Shown here: in pieces, positions 28,472 through 37,889 of the stretch
Numbering within the stretch: the stretch's first letter is position 1
How the letters are laid out: every line of letters starts with the position of its first letter
Assembly (NCBI GenBank): GCA_025355595.1
Contig: JANXZI010000459.1
Span: 1 to 42,571 of the forward strand
DNA: 42,571 nucleotides
DNA from: Spartobacteria bacterium
Lineage (GTDB): Bacteria > Verrucomicrobiota > Verrucomicrobiia > Chthoniobacterales > Chthoniobacteraceae
Direction: 5' to 3'
Notes under the pieces: generated by a model
Databases searched by the model: none
What the model was told of the DNA's origin: nothing
The model's input: the letters and a program-made list of their open reading frames with translations, nothing else
Made by a program: the position numbers and the translations under genes

Positions 28472-29001
28472 AAACGCTCCCCGCCATGATCATCGCAGCA
28501 CTGCTCTCCGGCAGCGCATCCGGCCAGATCCCCGTGCCTCCGCCGCCGACTCCGCCGAATACTGTCGGCGATCTGAACGCGCCTCCGCCAAAGACCGTCG
28601 GCGATGTCGTCACCGCGATCGGGAATGTGAAACACAAGCTGCGAAAAACATGGGTAAATGCAAAGGCGGCCATGAGCGAGGACAAGGGCATCTACACCGA
28701 GGGTGCCCGGCAGAATCTCGCCGATCTCGCCATGGAGATTGATACGGTCGCGACCAAAATGGGCGTGGTGGCACCGACCTATTTTCTCACGCGAGTGCAG
28801 GCGCTCCGGCAGCACCACGATTACCTGCGGCTGAAGCTCGGGGAGCTTAGCGACAAGGATATCAAGGACCGCAAGTCCGGGCCGCGCTATGCCTTCGACA
28901 ATTGCATCGGGTCGCTGGAGGCGGCCCTCGATCAGGCGGACGACGAGGCAGACTCACTCGCGAAACTTTACCGCCCCGCCAAGCTCGAGGCGAAGCAATG
29001 A
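28468..29001 (+). CDS. Hypothetical secreted protein
   Basis: 177 aa with signal peptide MKTLPAMIIAALLSGSASGQ and charged helical mature region. Confidence 0.7.
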   Translation: MKTLPAMIIAALLSGSASGQIPVPPPPTPPNTVGDLNAPPPKTVGDVVTAIGNVKHKLRKTWVNAKAAMSEDKGIYTEGARQNLADLAMEIDTVATKMGVVAPTYFLTRVQALRQHHDYLRLKLGELSDKDIKDRKSGPRYAFDNCIGSLEAALDQADDEADSLAKLYRPAKLEAKQ

Positions 29002-29119
29002 GGATTCCAATGGAGCCGGGGCGGCGGGTCGCGCGCGAATCCAGGAATATGAAAACGACGCGCAACCATGGTCGCGCGCACGCCTCTGACGATCACCCAG
29101 ATCGCGTTGCCACCCTTCA

Positions 29120-30214
29120 ATGCAATTGCCGTTGATGCCTGAGCCATTCCCCCCGCGCCGTCCGGTCGAGTTGACGGTTTCGGCGACGACGATTTTGAAA
29201 GTGCTCAGTGCGTGTCTGCTGACGTATCTGGCGGTGCAGCTTTGGCCTCTGCTGGAACTCTTGTTCCTCGCGCTGCTGATCGCGATCACCCTCCTCCCGA
29301 TTGTGGCCTGGACACGCCGCCGTGGCTGGCCCGAGTGGAGTGGCGTCCTCCTCAGCGCGCTCCTGATTTTTGTCTCCGTCGGGCTGTTTGCGTGCATCCT
29401 TATCCCCACCATCGGTGAGCAAGTCGCGGAGATGATCAAGAGACTGCCCGCATTCCAAAAGTCCGTGGTGGCGCAGCTGCACGCGCCGCAGATCCGCGAT
29501 GCCGTGAACAGGCTTTTCGAATCGGCATCGTTCTCCAAACCTGAGGCGCTGCTGAAACAATTCCTGACGTGGGGAACCGTCGCAGTGCAGGCAGTCGGCG
29601 AGTTCCTGATCGTCCTGATCGTCGCCGTCTATTTCATCGCGGATGGCGAGCGGGTGTATCGCTGGCTGCTCGCTTTCCTGCCGGATATTCATCGCCAAAA
29701 AGTGGCCGTGGCCGTGCCGGAAATCGCCTCGGTGGTCGGCAGCTATATGGTCGGGCAACTGCTCACCTCGCTGCTGTGTGCGGCTTACGCGTTCATCATC
29801 CTGTTCATCCTCCACGTCCCGAACGCGGCGCTCCTTGCGGTGATCGCGGGCGTTTTCGACATCCTGCCGCTGGTCGGATTTTTCCTTGCGATCATTCCGG
29901 CTCTGCTCGTCGCGATGTCCGTTTCGCCACTCACCGCCGGGTTGGTCTTCATCCTATACGGTGCCTATCACGTCGTGGAAAACTATTTCATCGTGCCGAA
30001 GATTTACGGCAATCGCCTGCGGCTTTCCACGCTGACTGTGCTGGTTTCCTGCATGGCCGCTGCGCTCGTGGCCGGAGTGGTTGGCGCGATTGCGATTTTG
30101 CCCATCATCGCTTCCTACCCGATCATCGAGCGGATCTGGCTGAAGCGGCACCTCGAACCGGACACCGTGGCCAAACACGCGCAGATCGACGCTGAGGAGC
30201 ATCCGCCCGCGTAA
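29120..30214 (+). CDS. AI-2E family transporter (PerM-like)
   Basis: LYGAYHVVENYFIVPKIYGNRLRLSTLTVLVS conserved signature, multi-TM. Confidence 0.93.
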   Translation: MQLPLMPEPFPPRRPVELTVSATTILKVLSACLLTYLAVQLWPLLELLFLALLIAITLLPIVAWTRRRGWPEWSGVLLSALLIFVSVGLFACILIPTIGEQVAEMIKRLPAFQKSVVAQLHAPQIRDAVNRLFESASFSKPEALLKQFLTWGTVAVQAVGEFLIVLIVAVYFIADGERVYRWLLAFLPDIHRQKVAVAVPEIASVVGSYMVGQLLTSLLCAAYAFIILFILHVPNAALLAVIAGVFDILPLVGFFLAIIPALLVAMSVSPLTAGLVFILYGAYHVVENYFIVPKIYGNRLRLSTLTVLVSCMAAALVAGVVGAIAILPIIASYPIIERIWLKRHLEPDTVAKHAQIDAEEHPPA

Positions 30215-30226
30215 GTCCATCTCTTG

Positions 30227-30333
30227 GGAATAATGTGATCCGAGCGCGAGCGGCGTGTCTCGCGTAGGGCAGGCGTCCCGCGTGCCGTCCAGCGCGTCCC
30301 GCGTGGCACCCCACGCCTCGGTCATATTATTCC
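30227..30333. repeat. Inverted-repeat-bounded element between convergent genes
   Basis: ggaataatgtgatccgag ... ctcggtcatattattcc, with internal direct repeats gcgtcccgcgtg. Confidence 0.75.
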
Positions 30334-30345
30334 TGCAAGATGGGC

Positions 30346-33300
30346 TTACTCCACCGGCACCATGATCCGGTCGAGCAGATCCCGGAGCTGGTCCACATTC
30401 ACGGGCTTCACCAGGTGCGCGCAGAAGCCGGCCTCCTTGGTCTGGCGCAGATCATCTTCCATGCCGTAGCCGCTCAGGGCGATCGCGGGGACGGCGCGCT
30501 GGCGCTGGATTTCGCGCATCAGATCGAGGCCGCTGCCATCGGGCAGGCCGAGGTCGCTGACGACCGCGTCGAACCGCTCCGCAGCGAAGGCGGCGAGCGC
30601 CTCGCGCATCGTGGTGACGGCGGTGATCCGGTGGCCGCTGCGCGTGAGCAGACGCGTGAGCACGGTGCGCGTCGCCTCGTGATCTTCGACGATGAGCAGG
30701 CGCAGCGCGCGGGCGGGCGTCGCGTTTGGCGAGCTGGCATTTGCCGCGGGCGCGGGTGCGTCCACCGTGGCAAGAGTAACGGTGAATTTAGATCCAAGGC
30801 CCGTGCCCTCGCTCTGGGCGCTGATGGTGCCGCCGTGGACCCCCACGATCGCCCGCGAGATCGCGAGGCCGAGGCCGAGGCCACCGTACCGATGCTGCCC
30901 GGCGACGTCCCCCTGCTCGAATGCCCGAAAAATATGGGGCATCGTCTCGGCAGAGATGCCGATGCCGGTATCCTCGCAAGTCACCGCGATTCCGCCTCGC
31001 TCGACATTCTTCGTGCTCACGGTGATCGTCCCGCCGCTCGGGGTGAACTTGAGCGCATTCTTGATCAGGTTCCAAAAGACCTGCTGCAGCCGCGCGGGAT
31101 CGCCCAGCGTGTGGTGCCTCGCGGCCTCGAGGATGAAGACGATGCGCACCTGCTTGCCCAGCTCGTCGCTGCGCACAATCTCGGCGGTGTGGCCGATGAG
31201 TTCATGAATGTCCGCCACCACCGGCGCGATGCTCAGCTTGCCGCGGCTGATGCGCGTGAGGTCGAGCAGGTCGTCAATGAGCCGCGCCTCGAGCTCGATG
31301 TTGCGGCGCATCATCGCAAGCTGCTCATGCACCTCGGGCGACAGGGCCGGGTCGCTCTCCAGCGCGGTGGCCGTCATCAGCACCGGCGTGAGCGGCGTCC
31401 GCAGCTCGTGGGAGAGCGCGGCGAGAAAATCATCCTTCGCGCGCGATGCGGCCTCCACCTGTTCCTTGGCCAGCGCGAGCGCGTCGGCGGCGTCCCGCTG
31501 CTCCGTCACATCGGTGTTCGTCCCGAACCACCGCTGCACGTTCCCGCTCTCGTCGCGGATCGGCACTGCGCGCGTCAGGAACCAGCGATACTTCCCATCC
31601 GCCCCGCGAAGCGGAAAGGTGTCATCAAAGTCCGTCCCCGCGGCGAGGCTCTCCGGCCACCTTTTCATGATTCGTGGGAGATGGTCGGGGTGATGCACCG
31701 CCTGCCAGCCCCACCCTTTCATCTCCGCGAGCGTCGTGCCCGTGAAGTCGAACCACCGCTGGTTGTACCAGAAAATCGCCCCCGTCGCATCGGTCATCCA
31801 TGCGAGTTGCGGGATGTTGTCGGCCAGCGCGCGAAAGCGCAGCTCGCTCTCGCGCAGCGCCCCCTCCGCGCGCTGTCGCTCGGTGATGTCCCTCAGCGTC
31901 GCGGTGAACATCGCCGGCTCGACTCCCGTGATGCGATTGATGGACAGCTCGATCATGAACTCATGCCCGTCCGCATGCAGCGCGGGCACTTCGATCCGTT
32001 TTTCCAGCACCGGCCCCTCGCCGCTCGCGAGGTAAGCCGCCAGCCCCTGGTAATGCTGCTCGCGGAGCCGTGCCGGGATGATTTTCTCCGCCATCCGCTG
32101 GCCGGACATTTCCTCGCGGCGGCGTCCAAAAATCCTCTCCGCGGCCGGGTTGAAATCCACCACCTTCCCCTCGTGGTCCATCGTGATGATCGCATCCAGC
32201 GCGCAATCGAGGATGGCCGATTTGCGGGCCTCCGTGGCGCGCAATTGCTCGTTCGCGGCGCGGTGGATCGTGACGTCGCGCACGATCTTGGCGTAGCCGC
32301 GGAGATTTCCGGCCTCGTCGCGCAGCGCCGTGGTCGCGCCACTTGCCCAAAAGCGGCTGCCATCCTTGCGCACGAGCCAGTTGTCGTCATCGGCTTTCTC
32401 GAGGGCGCTGGCCCCGCGGAGTTCGCCCGCGGGCTTTCCGACCGCCTGATCCTCGGGCGTGAAAAAGCTGGAGAAATGCGCGCCAAGGATCTCCGCGTCG
32501 CCGTAGCCGAAGATGCGCTCCGCGCCCACATTCCAACTGCTCACGGTCCCGTCGAGTTGCAGACGAATGATCGCAAAGCCGGTCGCGCCTTCGACGAGGA
32601 GGCGATAATTCTCCTCGCTGCACAGGATCGCCTGCTCCGCCTGCTTGCGCGCGGAGATGTCGTCGAAGGACGTGACGGCGCCCACGATTTTTCCCTGCGC
32701 ATCCTTGAGCGCGCAAAAGTTGATAATGACGGGAATGCGCGAGCCGTCGGGTCGCTCGATGGAGACTTCCACATTTCGGCAGGGTGTTCCGGTGCTCATT
32801 ACTTCCATCATGGGACTCTGCGCATGGGGCAGCACGGAGCCGTCCGGAAGAATCAGCCGCATCGAGCCACAGTGCCGCTCGACGCCGACCGCTGGTTCCC
32901 GTCCCCAGAGTTCCACGGCGCGACGGTTGTAATTTTGAATCACCGCGTCGCGGTCGCAGACAAACGCCGCCACGGGCAGCGCAGCATACAAAGCGCGATA
33001 GCGATCCTCGCTCTCGCTCAACGCTTTGTCGGCCTGTTGCCGCTCAGCGATTTCCGCCGTTAGTTGCGCGTTCAGCTTCTCCGACGCGCCCATGAGTTCA
33101 TGCTGGCGCAATCCGGCGAGCAGCAGTGCCTCCTTTACCGCAGTGGCTTCCTGACGCAAATCAGTCGTCTTCGCCAGTTGGATAATGACTCCCTCGGGCT
33201 GTTCGTCCGCATCCAGCGCGGGCCACATCGCATACAGCCAGACGGTCGAGTCGGGGTCGGAATCGTCCACAAGGGTTGCGCTTTCACCCGTTTGATAAAC

Positions 33301-33534
33301 GCGGTCCAGAACCGGCATGCACTGGTCCCCGCCAGGCACGATGTCGGAAAAGGCTTTCCCGATGAGATCCTCCCTGGATTTTCCCAGCAGCCGGCAAAAA
33401 GCGGAGTTCACATGGGATACCCTGTGCGCGCTGCCCTGCACCTCGACGATCGGCAGCGGCGCGCGCTCAATGATCATCGCGGAGCGGCCCCGGGGCATCG
33501 GGTCATCTTTGCGGGGTGTTTGTCCGGCATTCAT
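30346..33534 (-). CDS. Multi-PAS hybrid sensor histidine kinase with C-terminal receiver
   Basis: Several PAS/PAC modules; H-box FLAALSHELRTPLTPVL; HATPase N/G boxes (WNLIKNALKFTPSGG, GIGIS, GLGLGLAIS); REC LRLLIVEDHEATR...VVSDLGLPDGSG...PAIALSGYG...VKPV. Confidence 0.95.
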   Translation of the reverse strand: MNAGQTPRKDDPMPRGRSAMIIERAPLPIVEVQGSAHRVSHVNSAFCRLLGKSREDLIGKAFSDIVPGGDQCMPVLDRVYQTGESATLVDDSDPDSTVWLYAMWPALDADEQPEGVIIQLAKTTDLRQEATAVKEALLLAGLRQHELMGASEKLNAQLTAEIAERQQADKALSESEDRYRALYAALPVAAFVCDRDAVIQNYNRRAVELWGREPAVGVERHCGSMRLILPDGSVLPHAQSPMMEVMSTGTPCRNVEVSIERPDGSRIPVIINFCALKDAQGKIVGAVTSFDDISARKQAEQAILCSEENYRLLVEGATGFAIIRLQLDGTVSSWNVGAERIFGYGDAEILGAHFSSFFTPEDQAVGKPAGELRGASALEKADDDNWLVRKDGSRFWASGATTALRDEAGNLRGYAKIVRDVTIHRAANEQLRATEARKSAILDCALDAIITMDHEGKVVDFNPAAERIFGRRREEMSGQRMAEKIIPARLREQHYQGLAAYLASGEGPVLEKRIEVPALHADGHEFMIELSINRITGVEPAMFTATLRDITERQRAEGALRESELRFRALADNIPQLAWMTDATGAIFWYNQRWFDFTGTTLAEMKGWGWQAVHHPDHLPRIMKRWPESLAAGTDFDDTFPLRGADGKYRWFLTRAVPIRDESGNVQRWFGTNTDVTEQRDAADALALAKEQVEAASRAKDDFLAALSHELRTPLTPVLMTATALESDPALSPEVHEQLAMMRRNIELEARLIDDLLDLTRISRGKLSIAPVVADIHELIGHTAEIVRSDELGKQVRIVFILEAARHHTLGDPARLQQVFWNLIKNALKFTPSGGTITVSTKNVERGGIAVTCEDTGIGISAETMPHIFRAFEQGDVAGQHRYGGLGLGLAISRAIVGVHGGTISAQSEGTGLGSKFTVTLATVDAPAPAANASSPNATPARALRLLIVEDHEATRTVLTRLLTRSGHRITAVTTMREALAAFAAERFDAVVSDLGLPDGSGLDLMREIQRQRAVPAIALSGYGMEDDLRQTKEAGFCAHLVKPVNVDQLRDLLDRIMVPVE

Positions 33535-33605
33535 AAACTTGTTTCAGCTTTCGACGATTCCACGCTTTGTCCAGCGCGGCAATGCGCTGAGTGACGGGAA
33601 AAAGC

Positions 33606-33627
33606 GGCACCGGCATTCCGGTGCCGA
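33606..33627. repeat. Perfect 9-bp-stem palindrome
   Basis: cggcaccgg-catt-ccggtgccg in the intergenic gap. Confidence 0.6.
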
Positions 33628-33968
33628 GATGACGACCAAATCACGTCTTCAAATCCATCGGGGCGGAGGCCAAGGGAAAGAAGTGCGAAGCTGCCGTCGG
33701 TCTTTGAAGGCGGCGTCAACAATGAGGAGGCTCGCGACGCGGAGGCCGGCGATTCTGGGAAAGCTGTGAAAAAGGCATCGGCTGGACGTTCGCCAGCTCA
33801 GCGCCTCCAGCCGGCAGGGCGGTAGTGCTGGTCAGCCGATACAAGCCGACGGCACCTCAGCGGGCCGCCTCTATAAAAACGCCGGCGCACCCATCCGGGC
33901 TTGCTGCCAGTCCCGATAACTAGACGCAGACTCAAAAAAAACAAACACCACATCCCATCAGCCATCCC

Positions 33969-34346
33969 ATGAAACTACGCACCCTTATCCTCGCCTCCGT
34001 CCTCACCCTCCCTGTCTGGGCGGCTGCGGACGACGGGAAGCCAAAAGCCCCCGATAACTCCGGCAAAAACGAACGTGATCGTGACAACAAAACGGCCACG
34101 CCCGGCGACCAGTCCAATGCACCCGATGACATCAAGCTCGTCGCCACAATCCGCCAAATGGTCGTGAAAGACAAATCGCTCTCCGCGACCGCCAAGAACT
34201 GCAAGATCATCACCAGTGCGGGGCGCGTCATATTGCGCGGTCCCGTGAATACCGCCGAAGAGAAAGCGACCGTCGAAGCACACGCCGTCATGTCCGCCGG
34301 TAAAGACAAAGTGGATAACCAGCTTGAAGTCAAAGCTGCCAAATAA
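33969..34346 (+). CDS. BON-domain secreted protein
   Basis: Signal MKLRTLILASVLTLPVWAAAD. BON-like core DIKLVATIRQMVVKDKSLSATAKNCKIITSAGRVILRGPVNTAEEKATVEAHA. Confidence 0.88.
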   Translation: MKLRTLILASVLTLPVWAAADDGKPKAPDNSGKNERDRDNKTATPGDQSNAPDDIKLVATIRQMVVKDKSLSATAKNCKIITSAGRVILRGPVNTAEEKATVEAHAVMSAGKDKVDNQLEVKAAK

Positions 34347-34378
34347 CCCCAATCCCACAAACTCAACTCCAACACATC

Positions 34379-34909
34379 ATGTCTAAAACAGCCGTATTCT
34401 GCATCACCAAATCCCGCACCCACGCCGAACGCATCATTGAGCGTTTGCATGGCGCGGGCTTCGCCCATTCCGAGATCTCGGTGCTCATGCCGGAGACTGA
34501 AACCCACCATGACATCGGTCATGTCAAGGCCACCAAGGCGCCGGAAGGCACTGCCACTGGGGCCGCCACCGGCGGAGTCGCCGGCGGGGTCCTGGGTCTG
34601 CTAGCGGGCATTGGGGCACTTGCCATCCCCGGAGTCGGCCCGCTCATCGCAGCGGGACCCCTCCTCGCCGCACTGAGCGGTGCTGCCGTGGGCGCTGCCA
34701 CCGGCGGGGTCGTCGGGGGACTCATCGGCTTGGGCATCCCCGAGATTGAAGCGAGGATCTATGAAGGGAAGCTCAAGACGGGCAACTATCTTGTCTCAGT
34801 CCATGCTCACGACAGCGACGAAGTCGATCGCGCAAAGGCGATCTATAAGGCCGAAGACGCCGAGGATATTTCCACCACCGGCCAGTCGTCCGTCCCAAAA
34901 CCGAGCTAG
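34379..34909 (+). CDS. General stress protein 17M-like (glycine-rich hydrophobic core)
   Basis: KTAVFCITKSRTHAERIIERLHGAGFAHSEISVLMPE N-terminus and GIPEIEARIYEGKLKTGNYLVSVHAHDSDEVDRAKAI C-terminus. Confidence 0.8.
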   Translation: MSKTAVFCITKSRTHAERIIERLHGAGFAHSEISVLMPETETHHDIGHVKATKAPEGTATGAATGGVAGGVLGLLAGIGALAIPGVGPLIAAGPLLAALSGAAVGAATGGVVGGLIGLGIPEIEARIYEGKLKTGNYLVSVHAHDSDEVDRAKAIYKAEDAEDISTTGQSSVPKPS

Positions 34910-35566
34910 ACGGCTGAGAGGGATCCCATGGCCACACACCCGCACACCAGCGAGAGCCATCCCGAACTTTCCCTACCCGGCGACTAAATAAGCGTTCTGC
35001 GACCGGGGCAGACGGAAACGCATTGCGCCGAAGGGCGGATGAAGCCGCTACTTTGCGGCGATGGCATCCGAGACAGGGTACCGCCGTCCCCCCATGCGCT
35101 CCGCCTGCACCGTCGCGGCCACGCCGCCCGGCGTGGCATCGTCTCGGATACACTGTGGAGGCACAGGACGAGCGGGCTGTGCTTTGGAAAGACCGTCTCA
35201 CGAATTGACGATAAACCCGGACTCAGCGGCCCGCAGTAAAACCGGGCGGCTCGTCTGCTCCGCCTCCTTCGGGTCGATGAGCGGCGGGATGCGGCGCTCG
35301 ACGGCCCGCGGGATGCTTTGATCAGGCGCTGCGCGCGTTTTGATATGTTCGGCTACGCGAATCCATTTTCATTCCCGTGAAGCGTGAGCGGAGGGCGAGG
35401 TGTGGAAAGTGGCTGCCCCGCCCATTGTATTCCTTCACTGGCCGATTCCGGATGATGATCTCGCCAGTCGGAGGTAGGCTCCGGCTTCGCCGTGAAGCCG
35501 GACCAAATTCCGCAGCGTTCATCCTCGCTCTCACCTGCATCGCCTGCGCAACTCCCCAATCTTCCC

Positions 35567-36550
35567 ATGAAAAAGCAACACCTCCTCCCTGTCCTGCTCG
35601 CCCTCACGTTCGCGCCCGCCTCATTTGCGGCGGATGAAAAGCCGAAACCCGCGACGCATCTGACCAGCGAGGAAGCGCGTGCCGCCGGGCCAGACTACGA
35701 TCTGCAAGGTGAATACGAGGGCGATGACGGCGGCGCGAAAATCGGCGTGCAGGTGATCGCGCTTGGAAACGACACCTTTCGCGCGGTCGTCCACCACGGC
35801 GGGCTGCCGGGCGCGGGCTGGGACAAATCGCCGAAGACGGAAGTCGAAGGCACACGGGACGGTGACAAAGTGGTTTTCACCATGGCCAGCGGCGCGAAGG
35901 CCGTGCTGACGAAGGACGGGATCAAGGGCGTGAGCGACAAATTTTCGGGGAAGAAAGTTCATCGGCAGAGCCCGACACTCGGCGCGAAGCCTCCGGCGGG
36001 TGCGGTCGTGCTTTTCGACGGCTCGAATGCGGACGCGTGGGCAGGCGGACATCTCGACGATCTCGGCCGGAAAATTCTCGCATCCGGCAGCAAGACCAAG
36101 CGCGCGGATTTCCAAGACTACACCCTGCACGTCGAATTTCTGCTGCCGTTCAAGCCGCTCGGACGCGGGCAGGATCGCGCAAACAGCGGCGTGTACATGC
36201 AGGATCGCTACGAGGTGCAGGTGCTCGATTCCTTCGGGCTCAAGGGCGAGAACAACGAGTGCGGCGGCATCTATTCCAGGACGAAGCCGGACCTGAACAT
36301 GTGCTTCCCGCCGCTCGCGTGGCAGACTTACGACATTGATTTCACCGCCGCGAAATACGACGGCGATGGCAAGAAGGCGAAGAACGCCGTCATCACCGTG
36401 AAGCACAATGGCGTGCTCATTCACGACAAGGTCGAGATCGCCGGCCCGACCGGAGGCGGCAAAAAGGAAGACCCATCCGGCGGCGCGATCCAACTGCAAG
36501 GCCACGGCAATCCCGTCTTTTATCAGAACGTCTGGATCGTGACGAAATAG
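35567..36550 (+). CDS. DUF1080 (3-keto-disaccharide hydrolase fold) secreted protein
   Basis: VLFDGSNADAWAGG; DYTLHVEFLLPFKP; GQDRANSGVYMQDRYEVQVLDSFG; QGHGNPVFYQNVWIV. Confidence 0.93.
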   Translation: MKKQHLLPVLLALTFAPASFAADEKPKPATHLTSEEARAAGPDYDLQGEYEGDDGGAKIGVQVIALGNDTFRAVVHHGGLPGAGWDKSPKTEVEGTRDGDKVVFTMASGAKAVLTKDGIKGVSDKFSGKKVHRQSPTLGAKPPAGAVVLFDGSNADAWAGGHLDDLGRKILASGSKTKRADFQDYTLHVEFLLPFKPLGRGQDRANSGVYMQDRYEVQVLDSFGLKGENNECGGIYSRTKPDLNMCFPPLAWQTYDIDFTAAKYDGDGKKAKNAVITVKHNGVLIHDKVEIAGPTGGGKKEDPSGGAIQLQGHGNPVFYQNVWIVTK

Positions 36551-36599
36551 GCGCGGCGGAAACGCGCCGCATTCGTCCCGCGAGATTTCCGAAGCTGCG

Positions 36600-37808
36600 T
36601 CAATTCACCCCGACGCTATTTACGACATCCGCGATCACGAGGCACACATCGTCGGCGAACTCCTCATGCCCCGAGAAATGCTGGCTCTCCCCGATGAGTT
36701 CGCCGAGAAGCTGATCACGCGGCGAGTTCAGCCGCCGGCGGACCGCATCGAAAAGGCGGTTGCGTCCGAACTCCTCGCCCGCGGCGTTCTCCGCCTCGAA
36801 AAGCCCGTCGGTGAACAGCAGGACGGAATCATGCGGGGCCAGTGCGGTCTCGAAGGCCGGATACGCCGCATCACCGATCAGGCCCAGCGGTGGCGTGCCC
36901 TTGCCACTCCCGGCGAGCCAGTCCACCGCGCCCGCGTCGCGCCGCATCACGAGTCCGCTCGGGTGGCCGGCATTTGCGTAGGTCAGGTGCCGCTCCGTCA
37001 GGTCCATCACGCAGTAAAACGCGGAGGCAAAGGCATCAATCCCGGTGTGTGTCAGAATGCCTGCAAGCTCGCGGTTGATCTCACTCAGAAATTCGCCCGG
37101 CCGGTGCGCGACAGCCATGCTCTGATCGACAAGCCCGCGTGCGAGCGCGCCGATCAGCGCCGCGCGCACCCCGTGCCCCATCACGTCGCAGATGAGCACG
37201 CCCGCCTTTGTCTCCGAAAGGCGCAGCACATTGAAAAAATCCCCGCTGAGCATCGCGGCCGGCCGGTAGCAGTGGGCAAAGTGCAGCGCGTCGCGGAAAA
37301 ATCGCGGGTAGCTGTGGGGCAGCAGCGCCTGCTGGACGTCGCGCGCCATCCTCAGCTCATCCTCCAGTTCACGGTTTTTATTCTCCAGCTCGGCGGCGTA
37401 GTGCTCGCGTTCCATCCGCGCCCGATTTCGCTCGATCGCGTAGCGGATTGCGCGGGGCACGATGCCATCCATCACCCGGGCCTTTGGCAGATAGTCCTGC
37501 GCTCCCCGCTGGACCATCTCCGTCGCCAGCGCGTCGTCGCCGAGGCCGGTCATCACGACGATCGGGATCGAGGGAAGCGCCGCATGAGCGCGCTCGAAAG
37601 TCTCAAGCCCCTGGGCATCCGGGAGCACGAGATCGAGCAGGATCACGTCGAAGGGTTCCGCGCTCGCGCGCCCGATGGCGGCGTCCAGGCGAACGGCAGT
37701 GGTCACCTCGAAACTTCCACTGGCGTCGGCGGCCAGCATGGAGCGGACCAGCAGCGCGTAAGTCGGGCTATCCTCGACTAACAGGACTTTGATCGGCTCC
37801 GAAGTCAT
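36600..37808 (-). CDS. Response regulator with C-terminal PP2C/SpoIIE phosphatase (RsbU-type)
   Basis: REC KVLLVEDSPTYALLVRSML...DVILLDLVLPDAQG. Phosphatase ARDVQQALLP, SGDFFNVLRLSETKAGVLICDVMGHGVRAALIGA, LLFTDGLFEAEN. Confidence 0.95.
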   Translation of the reverse strand: MTSEPIKVLLVEDSPTYALLVRSMLAADASGSFEVTTAVRLDAAIGRASAEPFDVILLDLVLPDAQGLETFERAHAALPSIPIVVMTGLGDDALATEMVQRGAQDYLPKARVMDGIVPRAIRYAIERNRARMEREHYAAELENKNRELEDELRMARDVQQALLPHSYPRFFRDALHFAHCYRPAAMLSGDFFNVLRLSETKAGVLICDVMGHGVRAALIGALARGLVDQSMAVAHRPGEFLSEINRELAGILTHTGIDAFASAFYCVMDLTERHLTYANAGHPSGLVMRRDAGAVDWLAGSGKGTPPLGLIGDAAYPAFETALAPHDSVLLFTDGLFEAENAAGEEFGRNRLFDAVRRRLNSPRDQLLGELIGESQHFSGHEEFADDVCLVIADVVNSVGVN

Positions 37809-37889
37809 GGCGGATACTAGCGCACCGCGAATGCTGCCGCAAATGACAAGTGTCCCAAAAACTTCCGCGGACAGTTTATCTCGACACCG

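Noticed and set aside
30340-33063. 907-aa plus-strand ORF antisense to the hybrid kinase
   Set aside because: Shadow ORF from high GC: Arg/His/Ala-rich composition, while the opposite strand encodes clear PAS/HisKA/HATPase/REC motifs.
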